Below are positions 12,276 to 23,772 of a DNA stretch of 64,000 bases, piece after piece. The number at the start of each line of letters is the position of its first letter. Position 1 is the stretch's first letter. The translations under genes were made by a program, and so were the position numbers. Source of the DNA: Tillus elongatus. Its lineage: Eukaryota; Arthropoda; Insecta; Coleoptera; Cleridae. The DNA is taken from contig OZ023269.1 in the NCBI GenBank assembly GCA_964006375.1, forward strand, positions 126,640,723 through 126,704,722, in the 5' to 3' direction. The notes below the pieces were generated by a model. That model made no database searches, was not told where the DNA came from, and saw nothing but the letters and a program-made list of their open reading frames with translations.

Positions 12276-13424
12276 TTAATCAGACGGTGTGTTACCACAT
12301 ATTACTGATTTTGCAATTATGATATTCTTATAATTCTGACTTGGTGATGTTACATTTGTTAAGTACCCATTCAGTAAATTACGTGGTGCAGACAATCTCG
12401 AGTTTAAATTTACATAAGCGATTATAAATACAGATGTAGATATTTCTTTTCTGGCTTCACAGAACTCTACATGTGTACTTGGTATTGAACGGTTTCACTA
12501 ATTAAGTGCGACAAGAGTTAATGAATTAAACTCTTTATGTTGTATGTAATCTAATGTATTAATTTTTTCTTTCTTTTCCAGGTAAGCAGTGACAATAAAT
12601 TAGACAACAGTAAAGGTATTTATTACCCGATTATATATTATGTATTATTATCTTTTGAGCACGCAATAAGCTTAAAAAATATGCTCTATTTGGAACTGTC
12701 ATTTAGCCATATGACTATTATCGATCAATAGAGTTCTACTTGTCGATAATTATCCTGAAACCGCAACATAATATTTACACGGTTGGATATATCTTTCGCC
12801 TAGTACATCTTCCTAAATAAATTTAATACAAGAAAGGTACCAAGTCTATGGCTTTTTTAATAAATTTAAAAGTTATTAAATTAATGAAAACAAATATGTT
12901 AGGAACAAGCGGTCAAAAAGTTTCAAACAAAAATTATTATTATGGTCTTAAGTTATTTATTTGTAATATGTAAGGTCTTTAGAGGTAGACTTTACAGTTA
13001 TTTTAACAAATGAGAGGTGTAGCATACATTTAACATATTCTAATATACATTTTATGCAATAGTTAAAATTTATGAACCACAATGCTTATACTGATTGTCA
13101 CGCTTCAAATCTCCAGTTTGACATTTACAGGAGAAAAATTATAAAATTTTCAAGGTAATCTTTCTGGTACTTCCTGAAATTTTTTCGCAATGAAAAGGTA
13201 AACGGTGCCTGTAATATTTAATCGATTTTTTTTAACGCATACAGTCGTTTGGTATTGCGTATTCTCTGACTTTTAGTGGCACTAAAATTTTGCATCATTA
13301 AGTGCCTATATATTTTTTTCCTTTCAACATAGACACCTAAAGTTTGGTGCAGAGAGTTTTTTTACAACGCTAACCAGCCTGCTAAATCTGGTTGCCATAC
13401 TTTGTTAGTTCCGGATATATGAGT
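12276..13424. other. No recognisable feature
   Basis: A+T-rich sequence of about 1.1 kb. No coding motif, tandem array or long inverted repeat found. Confidence 0.5.
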
Positions 13425-14117
<693 letters not shown>

Positions 14118-14645
14118 CAGGGTGACGCATTTCTACGGTAAAGCTCAATATAATTGTTAATATGCAAGATACGAGAAAAAATTGTATACGTTACTTATAA
14201 GGTGTCTTGAGCGTCATCCTATAAAATTATTTTGACAATCATAGGGTAGCCCATAAGTCGTTGGTGATACCTACAAAAAAAAACATTCCTTATTACATTT
14301 TTGCATTTTTCATTGAAATGTGAACAAATCGAAACGATAATAAGTGCGTTTTGGTAGCGAACTGTCATTAAATGCTTCAAAATTCAATAACTGAATGTGC
14401 TATTAACCTCAGGTTGGTCGGCTAGGAAACGAGTTTTCTCGGAAACATTTTAAGTTTATTTTCGGAAAATTTTTGTACATTTTCAAACAAGTTATTTTTA
14501 TTAAATATGGTACATTATTTCTACTATATAGATTATACCGGTGACAAAATTGATGCCTGCTTGCATTAAAGAGACATATTTGCTATTAATTTTTTTTATG
14601 AAACTTCACTTCCGTAACGCACTTACTGCGTCCTGACTTTTTTCC
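14118..14645 (+). mobile_element. CAGGGTGACGC-type MITE-like segment, copy 2
   Basis: It begins CAGGGTGACGCATTTCTACG and has the same internal arms as copy 1 (AATAAGTGCGTTTTGGTAGCG near 14340, CGTAACGCACTTACTGCG near 14614, read through mismatches). It directly follows half B. Confidence 0.65.
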
Positions 14646-15581
14646 ATAACTTTGGTGAAAATTAATAAAACTGAACCACAGCTGTACATGTCATATTTGT
14701 CTCTATTTATGTAAAGTCTGACTACTTTCCAGGAAGATACCTCTATTTTATGAATGAGGCGATATAAAATTGGAGTCAGTTCGAGAGCAAACATTTTATG
14801 AGCTATTGATGCCTCTTTGTAGTGTAGATTTTAAAATTTGCGTCTAACAGTACGATATCTAAAAAACTTTGTGGCCCAATAAAATAAAATAGGTTACTTA
14901 TACCATTTTTTTTGCCATATATTCGCCAAGTAGCCTCTGATCAAAATTGCATAACAAGTAGAACTTTGACAAGATGATATTTTTTTAACAGGAAGAATCC
15001 TTATTCCAAATATCGTCATTGTCAAACAGAAAACAGGGAAAAAGAAAGCTAAAAGTAGATATAATATCTAAAAGTTGAATATCTCCCGTGTTAGATGTGC
15101 GTGTAAATTATAAGAAAGTTTATTTCGAGAGTTTCAGAGCTAAAATACATTATTTCCGAATAAGAATAAGAATGTTTCAATGTACAAATCATCCATCATA
15201 TTCAGGAAAATACCACAGAGAAGTTTTTGTAGCATTAAGTAATCAAAACCTTATAACTGGCGAATAAAAGTCTGATGCCTCTGGGAGAAAGGAAACAAAA
15301 GCGGGTTCCTTAAACATCCCTTATTAAAATCTGCGTTAAAACGGGTGTGAGAAAGTTTATTCCTTCGCGTTTAGTATCACAAACATTCCAAGACAATATG
15401 ATATTTTGTGTGTATATAAACTTGAACTAATGTAAAGCTCTTTTTAAAGCGAGGGAAAATTAAACAAGAGAGGGCCGCGCTTTAGCCTCGAGCACAACGC
15501 TGAGGAAATCGAAATATGCATTTCCGTATTAAAGTTAAAGTTTCCTGTAAATATGTAAATTAAGTGAAACAATATTAAAGT
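14646..15581. other. No recognisable feature
   Basis: A+T-rich sequence without a supportable gene. A 62-residue minus-strand frame at 14606-14794 has no recognisable motif. Confidence 0.45.
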
Positions 15582-17434
15582 CAGTGGCGGCGTACTGAAC
15601 GAAAACTGCTTTATTGTTTCAATCGATGAGAATTATTTTTAAGAAACGCTGAAACACGTCAATTTTAATATGGAGGGGGACATGTTTTCACATAAAACTC
15701 AACTTTGTCACATCAACCCCTTAAGGGTGGTGCTAACAACCCTTATATTTTAAATAGGGAACATGGGTCGAGTGTTACATCGTTTGAAAGCTCTTTCTTT
15801 TCTTAATTCAGCACACTAATTTTTTTGGAAGTTTTATCAACTCGTTTAAAAATTATTCACAGTTGAAGATGCAAAAACGCATTTCACTCATTCCGATAAG
15901 AAATGTGCTGAGAGTCAATGTTTTGTTGGTTTGTAAACAAAAAATTCACTATCAGAACATTTCTTATCGACTACCGAAAATTAATTTCACAATAGTGTAT
16001 TCTGTAGAAGAAAGAGTTGAAATAATTACTCTTTTTTTCAAAAACGATGACTGTGCCAACCGTACCGCAAATTTGTTTAATGAACGACATCCGAACAGAC
16101 ATGTTAACAGAAAATAAATTTTGGAGTTAGTTGCAAAGTTTCGACAAAGTGGTTCAGTAGCCAACAAAAAACGGGATCCTGAACGTAAATTTCCGGTTAG
16201 AAATGAGACTACTGAGATTGAAGTTTTAGGACAAATTGCTGCAGACCCAACTTTGAGCACGAGAAAATTGGCCACTGTTTCAAACATCAAAATAAGAACT
16301 ATTCAGCGAATATTGAAGCATCATAAATTTCACCCGTATAAAATCCATCTTGTACAACAACTGAATGAAGATGATTTTGATCGGCGGCTGGAGTTTTGTG
16401 AAGTTATGACTGCACGAATAGCTGATAACGGGAACTTTCTGTTCAATATCTGTTTTTCAGACGAGTGTACGTTTTTATTAAAGTCTGCAGTCAATCGTCA
16501 TAATTGTCGTTATTGGGCAGATAATAATCCAAGAAATTTTCTCGAAGCCCACACTCAAACTCCATAGAAATTGAATGTCTGGACTGGCATTTTTGAAGAC
16601 CGTTTAATCGGACCAATTTTTCTTGATGGCAATTTGAGTGGCGAAACGTATTTGGAGTTAAGATATCGTTTACCCTCTACTAATTGACATTGTTGAAAAT
16701 GATGATCGCTATCAACAAAATCAATTAGTGTTTCAACAAGATGGAGCTCGTCCGCATTTTTCACAACGTGTTAGGGAGTTTTTGAATCGAGAGTTTCCAG
16801 GACAATGGATTGGGCGTAGAGGTGCTATTGAGTGGCCGCCTAGATCACCGGATTTAACTTCTTTAGACTTCTTCCTATGGGGTCATTTAAAGAGTAGAAT
16901 TTACGCAACAGAACCGAAGTATCTGGAAGAATTACGACGACGCATTGTTGAAGAACGCCGTCTAATAACTCCACAAATGCTCCAGAATGTCAGAGCTCGT
17001 TTTGAACAAAATTTGTACTTTGGTAGGGAAGCTGGTGGTCAAAAATTTGAACACTTACTTAACTGAATAAACATTTTCGAACGTTTGGTTTTGTTTTTTA
17101 GTTTTTTTTTAACGAAAAATTGACTAATTAGTGCATTTTTATCACAATGAATGAAATACGTTTTTGCAACTCCAACTGTGATTAATTTTTAAACGAGTTG
17201 ATAAAACTTCCAAAAAAAATAGTGTGCTGATTTCAGAAAAGAAAGAGCTTTCAAATGATGTAACACTCGAATCATGTTTCCTATTTCCACCCTTAAGGGG
17301 TTGATGTGACAAATTTGAGTTTTATGTCAAAATATGTCCCCCTCAATATTAAAATTAACGTGTTTCAGCGTTTCTTAGAAAAGAATTCTCTGGACGCAAA
17401 TCGGTCTGTTTCGTTTTCAATGCGCCACACCTGA
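15582..17434 (+). mobile_element. Tc1/mariner element 2 with ~300-bp inverted repeats
   Basis: The left arm starts near 15582 with a decayed CAGTGGCGGCGTACTGAAC. The right arm (about 17140-17434) ends with the inverted CAATGCGCCACACCTGA. The arms share GAAACGCTGAAACACGT, GGGGGACAT, CATCAACCCCTTAAGGGTGG and GTTTTATCAACTCG. Element 3 (23.8-25.6 kb) is a close sibling. The decayed left end and broken transposase make it immobile unless acted on in trans. Confidence 0.88.
15992..17066 (+). pseudogene. mariner-type transposase, element 2 (broken)
   Basis: The start codon position (15992) reads ATA where sibling element 3 has ATG. HTH region: YSVEERVEIITLFFKNDD, then NERHPNRHVNRK and a TAA where element 3 has TAC (Tyr). 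The frame resumes at 16121 with a second HTH (TRKLATVSNIKIRTIQRIL) and the first catalytic Asp in FSDECTF, and stops at 16567 (TAG in place of CAG). A 5-nt deletion near 16661 shifts the frame. The tail (16728-17066) carries the second Asp in FQQDGARPHFS and the third in SLDFFLWG, separated by exactly 41 residues. All three catalytic Asp codons survive, so the damage is limited to the start codon, two nonsense changes and one indel. Confidence 0.92.
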
Positions 17435-17435
17435 C

Positions 17436-17640
17436 ATCGGGCTTCTTCTGCGACTAGGCCCAATCACCGACGCCAAAGAGCAGTTTTGCCACACCATCCA
17501 CTAAATTTTGACGTATCACTTTCTTTTTGTACGAGGTATAGAAATCTTTAACTTGCCCGACCTCAGATTGTGCAAGGTACCGGTGGCTTGACGCCCTCTA
17601 TCAAAGGTGAAGCATGTACACATTGAGATTGCTCACAATG
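17436..17640 (-). mobile_element. SINE-1, old degenerate copy
   Basis: It aligns by eye with the minus-strand SINE-1 body: ATCGGGCTTCTTCTGCGACT, CCAATCACCGACGCCAAAGA, AATCTTTAACTTGCCCGAC and GATTGCTCA. Divergence is clearly higher than in the other copies, so this is an older insertion. It abuts the right end of mariner element 2. Confidence 0.6.
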
Positions 17641-17759
17641 TCACATATGTCTCTGTAAACATAGTAACGTTAATTAAACATTTCTGAATCAAATTCCTGA
17701 GACAAGGAAATATTTGATGAAAGCTACGAAAAGCTTCAATACTTTTGTAGAAACCGTTT

Positions 17760-19075
17760 ATGTTCATCCTTTAAGCCACTTTAAACGTTGTATTTATTAT
17801 AAGGTGGCCATTTTTCTTTACAAAAATCCATATATTATGTACGTGGAGAAAACTTTGTTCAGTTTTCAAACGTATGTTTTTATACCTATTATATATAGAG
17901 AGATCTGCGATGTTAGTCAGTTTGCAGGTTATTTTTACCTCTTGTAGTATGCGCATCTTCTACTGTATTGCGTGTGTATTTGGTCATGTTTTGAAAAGCA
18001 TGGGCTAGCACTTCCAGGCTATAGATGCTGAGGAATGAGAGGATACCCTGTTCCTTAAAAGTGTTTTTGCAACTGTGTCTATGCGGGATATTATTCTGAT
18101 TACTTGTTTTTGTTGTTTAAAAACTCGATTTGCTTTACTTGCTAAACCCAGTGTATAATACCAAACCTTAGTTGTTAGTAGAAACACGCATAATACAGTG
18201 ACACCACAGTAAAGGTACTGCCCATTTGGGTTAGTGTTCTTATTGCATACGAAATGGATGAGATTCGCGGGCAGAGTTCATCGATGTGGACATTTCACTT
18301 TAACTCACTATCGATATGAAGTCCCAGTAATTTCGTAGTGGTCTGTAGAGTTACGGTTTGGCCATCAAGTACTACAGCTTGTCCAATCTCTTTTTATTTT
18401 ATTTAGAGAACTTAAAAAGCACACATGCTGTCTTATCCTTATTGAGTGCAAGTTTGTTTTTATCAACCCAGTTGGTAAGCCTTTTGAAAGTTTTGTCAGC
18501 ATCAGTCACAACGTCCTGAACATTATGTCCACCCATCAGAAAGTTGGTATCATCAGCATAATAGGTGACCCTCATTTTGTTGTCTGGATTGATATTGTTT
18601 CCAGATTGATGCGCTCTGTACTGAAGTAGGCTGTTGGTATAAATATTGTACACAGTAGGTCCAAGAAATGTTCCTTGTGGCACCCTAACCATCACCCCGT
18701 CCTAGATGAGTAGGTAGTGGCAGAGTTAGATATTACAACTCTTCTATCTATAAGATAGCTTCTTAACCAGTCCAATGCAGTGCCCGTAAGTCTACACTTT
18801 AACAGTGAACTTATAAGGATTTCATGATTTACACAGCAAAGGCTTTGGAGAAGTCCACAAAACCCCGAAGCTACCTCTTTTTTGTCAATGTACTCGAGAA
18901 TTTGCTCCACAAATTCATCAATTGCAGTTTCAGTGCTTCTTGCTTGCCGAAATCCGTATTGATATGGCGAAAAAAGTTTATTATCAGTAAGATAAGTTGT
19001 CAGCTTGCTATTGACTATTTTTACGTACATTCTGATAATACATATTCACTGCTCTGTTGGATAAAGTTAGTTTAA
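17760..19075 (-). pseudogene. LINE-C reverse transcriptase, decayed
   Basis: A non-LTR reverse transcriptase fragment on the minus strand. It opens at 19030 with VNSKLTTYLTDNKLFSPYQY and GFRQARSTETAIDEF (RT fingers), then DWLRSYLIDRR, and breaks near 18690. A second frame (18695-18399) has VPQGTFLGPTVYNIY and the active-site box YYADD (YADD codons 18549-18560), followed by NKLALNKDKT. Further left, in several frames, come TKLLGLHIDSELK (thumb), a stretch ending in LRYGIIHW-like sequence, and NNLQTxxHRRSLYI-like C-terminal sequence at 17771-17956. Several frameshifts and stops make it non-functional. It differs from LINE-A in sequence. Confidence 0.88.
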
Positions 19076-19739
19076 AGAGGGCGCAGTAGAAAACTTAACA
19101 ATAACAGGACTTCCATTTCTATATTTCAAAGAAATATCAGGTTCCCACTGTCGACCCTGTAGTGATACTCCTGGCAAACATCTCTGAAATACGCCGGTTG
19201 CATTGGGGTTCTGTCAGAACCCAAGACAATGTTCCCATAATGCGCAGAGTTTGCATGAAAAATATTACGATGTGGTTGGTGTCGTTCCGGATACATTTAT
19301 AAATATCTCATGCGCGATATTGTTGTATTTCGGTTTAAAAAACAGGTAACATATGACGGTTATCTTCATTATTTAACGGCATTTTAGTATCACAACGCTA
19401 TCACCGATGACAACAATACTTTGTGACGTTTTAAAATTCCACAGCCAACCTATGAGACAAGTTAACATGAACCAGTGCAAGTTCTACAATAAAGCCCAAT
19501 TGTTAAAAATTATTTTTAACATGTTATACATTGTTGAATTTAGAAGAAAACAGGAATCCTATGATGTCAAAATTCAATATGGCACCCATAAGAAATAAGT
19601 GAGTTTATGATGCCCCAAAGAAGGCAAAACGTTCTTGAAAACTTTTGAGTTAGCTATCAGACACACAACTGGAAGTGGCTGGAAATATAAACTTATCCTC
19701 TGTCTTCGATAATCAGCGAGATCCCTATCAATGTCCACC
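19076..19739. other. No recognisable feature
   Basis: Spacer between LINE-C and a small LINE-B piece. No gene or repeat recognised. Confidence 0.5.
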
Positions 19740-19820
19740 TGCTTATGCCCTCCGCGTCTTTGCCGCCCCGACAGCACCGCAGCCTTTGGCTTATTGTGCA
19801 TGTTATGCCCTGCTTAGTCG
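19740..19820 (-). mobile_element. LINE-B 3' end fragment
   Basis: On the minus strand it reads CACAATAAGCCAAAGGCTGC, GGTGCT, GGGGCGGCAAAGACGCGGA, matching the LINE-B 3' UTR at 6.12 and 62.78 kb. Only about 80 bp survive. Confidence 0.75.
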
Positions 19821-20284
19821 AAGCCTAGCTTTCCGCCCCATACATCACCACAATCCATCGTACGAGTTGATGAACCTATTCCTCAGGTCCAAGTTGAAAT
19901 GTTTATCAGCGAGAAAAGTACTTTGACTATTGAATTCTTTATCTGCGGACGCGATCCGCCTTCTCATTTATCTGATACATTTACCATCAGCCGTAATAAT
20001 ACCCCAAGGTATGTGAACAATTCCACTTTGTTCAAATTGTTCGCCGCTTAGATTTACATCCATTTTTGCAGTGTTATCTTTACTTATCTTAATTACTTCT
20101 GTTATTGTCATATTGATCCTTACTTTCATTCTTTTACCACACTTTGAGCATCCTTTTTAAATTTTTTTCCGCTTTCCCTATCAGCGCTATGTTACGAATC
20201 TTATGTAATGGAACTGTTGTCATTCTTTTTTTATTCCTGCTGTCTTTCCTTCAGCCTATTTATTGTATTGTCTCCTAGGTGTAA
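19821..20284. other. No recognisable feature
   Basis: No supportable gene; A+T-rich with no clear repeats. Confidence 0.45.
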
Positions 20285-20350
20285 ATATCTGGTGATTTAT
20301 AGTGTACAGCGTTGGGGATTCATGGTGATTTATTAAGGATTTAAGGTGAT
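20285..20350. repeat. GGTGATTTA/AAGGATTTA imperfect repeats, left cluster
   Basis: Several GGTGATTTAT and AAGGATTTAA motifs, including GATTCATGG. The right cluster at 22955-23110 has the same motifs, and the two clusters bracket the unrecognised gene-like frame. Confidence 0.5.
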
Positions 20351-20416
20351 TTACTGAGGATGTACGACTATGTCAGGAATCGAATGTAGTCAATTTGGTA
20401 TGATGTTTTTTTCCTT

Positions 20417-22246
20417 AGTATTTGGCGCCAGTGGCTAACAGATAACAAATCCACAGTCGGAGAGCATTTTATTTCATCAAACTGTTACACTTGTTTAGAA
20501 TTAAATGCACATACACTTATTAATATTATCAGAAATATTCGTGACAATCCACTTTTGTCAAGTGACATGCTTTTACCAGTACTTTTTGGAAGCCAGAATT
20601 GTGAACAGACGTTCAGGACTACAAGATCCATGAGCTTCACGTATTCAACGGTTGTTAACTTTAGTGTTAAAGATATTATGGGACGTTTGGACCGAATTAA
20701 GAAGGTGAACAACATTATGCACGATCTGAAAGATGTAATTGTGTTTCCAAGGGAAGAGAAAAGAAATGTCAAAGTGATTTCGACGCCAATTACAGATTTG
20801 AAAGACTTTTCAGATATCATGATAGCTGACCCAGTATAAAGTGCGTTACAAAATGCACAGATGGACACGCGAAAACTCGGCATTCTGGTCGAAAACAACA
20901 GTTACGACTGCAATTCCAGTGATAAAGGACGAAAGTTTAGACGATGAAGAAGACTACATACAGACTTGGACCTACTTCTCTGGTTTCACTGTCTGAGAAT
21001 GCTGTCAAGCAGCGAAACTATAGTCACAGAAACGTTGAAGAACATCCTAAAACTTCCAGAATTCGTAAGGGCCACTTGCTCCAGTTAGCTTACGCGCTGG
21101 CTACGTCATTCACCTACAAAAACGAAAACCAACAGTGAAGCCAGAGAAGTAGTCTCCAAGTCTGTATGTAGTATGGACAAGTTTCACCAAGTAAGGGCAA
21201 CAACAATCAATGACAAAGAAGACGCACAAATAGACCACAACATGATTGACAGACAAAATGCTGATTCAGTCAATACTCCACCTAATCAAGTCCAACCTCT
21301 TGCATTCCTGCCAATAGAAACTGAAGAAATCGATGGTGATGACTTGAACGATGCAAACAGTAACTTATTTAAGGACTCATGCGATATATCCCGTGTTGGA
21401 GTTATCGTTAACTTAATTATGAGAAACTGTGATCAAAAATTACTGGACGAAATAGTTGAAGAAGGACCATATGTTCGAGTCTGGGTCGGCAATAATTCTA
21501 AGGTTATTAGAAAATCGTCGCTCTGCTGGCTTCTGGGGGAAACGAAGAAAAGAGTTACTACAGATAGACTGAAACGATTTATTACAAAAACTAAGAGTAC
21601 AGAAAAACCTAAGAAGACAGAATTACCCTGGGGATCACCAAAACTCAAAAGAAAATGCAGGAAATAAAATACTTCGAGAAGGACTAATAAAAAGATGAAT
21701 AGAGACGCCGTAATAGAATCGGGGAGTTCGAATGATTCTGCCGAGGATTCTGCAGATCACGCATTAGTTTATGATGACAAAACAGATACGGAGACGTTTT
21801 CAGAATCTGATGTTGACATGGAAATTAGCACGGAAACTTGCATGGAAACTGAAGAAATTAACAAAGGGCTTGTGCAAAATGAATTCGTATGTACTACTAG
21901 TTTATTGTTATAGGTTTCAGTAGAGATGAATAATTTATATGCAGTTTATTATGACGAGGGCTGGTTTATTGGTAAACTTGCCCAATCTGTTATTGATGAT
22001 GTCAGCGATCCAATAATCGAAATGACCTTTCTAAGACAAAACAAAAGAAGAAGATGCGAATTTAAATGGCCCGTCAGAGAAGACACAGCAAAAGTGGAAA
22101 AACAGTATGTCTTTTTTGGTCCCATACCATTCAAGGAGAGTTCCGAGGAGAGTTCGAAGAATGTGTTCACCCTTAATGAAAATATATCAGTTGAGATTTG
22201 TATTGCATACTATAATAAAAAGTTCTCGAAAAAGTTAAAATGTTAG
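20417..22246 (+). pseudogene. Unrecognised, probably transposon-encoded protein; one frame with in-frame stops
   Basis: I do not recognise this gene with certainty. A single reading frame stays protein-like for 1.8 kb with no indel but with stops at 20837, 20945, 21086, 21665 and 21911 and a final stop at 22244. Segments: SIWRQWLTDNKSTVGEHFIS and FGSQNCEQTFRTTRSMSFTY (about residues 1-140), a Lys/Glu-rich middle, VIRKSSLCWLLGETKKRVTT (21.5 kb), an acidic stretch rich in Asp/Glu/Ser (21695-21880), then MNNLYAVYYDEGWFIGKL and CEFKWPVRE near the end. The SQxCE-x-FR-x-RSM and RKSSLCWLL blocks resemble, from memory, proteins repeated in insect and cnidarian genomes that look transposon-derived. 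This is inference. It could be a nonsense-ridden pseudogene or several exons with stops in introns. Confidence 0.55.
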
Positions 22247-22263
22247 CCGAGATGTTAGCATAA

Positions 22264-22563
22264 TAAAGAGTGATCCACAAAAAAGACTAGCGGTAGGCCA
22301 TGGATGAGTGAGAAGGAAGATGAGATTTGTCTTCAACAAATCAATTATAATTTATTTGACAGCAGTTCAGATAAACCTATTAAATTTAAAGTAAAGTTAT
22401 GGTGGTGTTCTTCAAGCCACAACAGCTTACCGGTAGTTCAAGCTCAGGGTTCAGGTAGATCAAGTTGTGAAGTGTGTAGTTCTAATGCTAGAAATTTCTT
22501 ATCGACATACGTTACAAAAGTCATGACCTACCGTCAGTCTTTTTTTTGTGGCTCACACTTTAG
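22264..22563. mobile_element. Small inverted-repeat (MITE-like) element, ~300 bp
   Basis: The left arm (22264-22303) includes TGATCCACAAAAAAGAC and CGGTAGGCCATGG. The right arm (22522-22563), inverted, includes CATGACCTACCG, GTCTTTTTTTTGTGG and CTCACACTTTA. The arms are about 40 bp with a few mismatches. It begins about 20 bp after the preceding gene-like frame, so it could be the 3' end of that element rather than an independent MITE. Confidence 0.65.
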
Positions 22564-22567
22564 TACC

Positions 22568-22773
22568 TATAATGCATTTTTTTTTAATTTCATATTATTG
22601 GCTGCGGCATCTCAGGCCATTAGCACATTCATTTCCAATCCTTCACTATTTTTTACTAATTTTTCAGACAAAGTCAACTTCTCGTTGGCTCGCCCAGGAA
22701 TCGAACCCGGGACCTCTCGCTTAGCAGGCCGGCACCTAGCAACCTGCGCCACGAGGGCGTCTATAATGCATTT
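22568..22773 (-). mobile_element. SINE-2, tRNA-derived, with 12-bp target duplication
   Basis: An approximately 180-bp SINE on the minus strand (22580-22761) flanked by perfect 12-bp repeats TATAATGCATTT (22568-22579 and 22762-22773). Its head reads on the minus strand as GCCCTCGTGGCGCAGGTTGC (box A-like) and CCGGGTTCGATTCC (box B matching GGTTCRANNCC), with CTGCTAA in the anticodon-loop position, as in tRNA-Ser(GCU). The acceptor strands do not pair well, so it is not a working tRNA gene. The body ends in a short A-rich tail (poly-T at 22577-22585). Clean target duplications indicate a fairly recent insertion by a LINE in trans. Confidence 0.9.
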
Positions 22774-22954
22774 GTTACTCCTTTTGTTTTAATAAATATT
22801 TATTTAAAATTTCCGTCCTTCACTTATTATCATTATTAACAGTAACAACCATCCGCCAATCATCAACTAAATTTCTAGATAAATATTAATAACAAGATCA
22901 ATAATTATAGATAAGGTACACCGAGAGGTACACAGACATTGTTATTGTTTATAT

Positions 22955-23110
22955 ATTTGATGATTCATGGAGATGTATAAGGATTTATAAGGATTTATAA
23001 GGATTTATGAGGATTTATAAAGATTTATAAGGATTTACAAGGATTTATTGGGAATTTAAAATGATTTTTGGGTGATTTATATGGATTTATGTGGATTTAT
23101 TTGCCAAAAA
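22955..23110. repeat. Tandem 10-11-bp repeat, AAGGATTTAT
   Basis: About ten units of (A/G)AGGATTTAT follow one another from 22975, then decay into TGATTTATATGGATTTATGTGG. It shares GATTCATGG and GGATTTA motifs with the cluster at 20285-20350. Confidence 0.85.
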
Positions 23111-23772
23111 GGATTTGTGGTGTACACAATTTTGGGCAGATATTTACCCCTCGATCGCCTCTGTATAGATTGAATAAACATAACGACAACTTGCATCCCG
23201 GCGATACATCCTTCCTTATTTTAGGTTCAGTTTTATATCTGCCAATATCTATTTTGGTACCTTGGCTTTTCTATAATCTAGAGACTCGAATTTGAATCAC
23301 CCTGTATGCACATTACTCGGTATAGTAAAGCGAGTGTGAAAACACTTTCTTCTGCCCGCTCACTTTCATAAGAATTTAATAACTTATCCAGAAACTACTT
23401 AGAGTGGAATATAAAAAAGTTTAAGTTGAAGGGAATTTCATAAAGATAAACAAGGTATTCATTGCCGGCGTTTAGACGGTTTAGAGGCGGAATGAAGTTT
23501 CCAAGGCTACTTTTGATGTATTTTCTCCATTAGTCCAATTACAACGATAAATAGAAAAATGAGGGAAACAGATAATTTTTGCTTTTATGTAAATTAAATA
23601 ACTGAACATTAAAAAAACTTTACCCAGCAGTGAAATCTAACTTCTTTATATCATTTACTTTAAAAAAAAATGTAAAATTAAATGCTTCATTAAACATTAC
23701 AAATGTAACTCAAACACAAATTAAATTTTGAAGTTTTTCCTGTTTACCTGTATCCTTGTACACTTTTTTTAA
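23111..23772. other. No recognisable feature
   Basis: A+T-rich spacer before mariner element 3. Confidence 0.5.

Noticed and set aside
22685..22761. A genuine tRNA-Ser gene
   Set aside because: The anticodon-loop region looks right, but acceptor arms do not pair and the sequence continues into a SINE body with an A-rich tail and target duplications.
22955..23110. Telomeric repeat
   Set aside because: The AAGGATTTAT unit matches no known arthropod telomere motif and is irregular.
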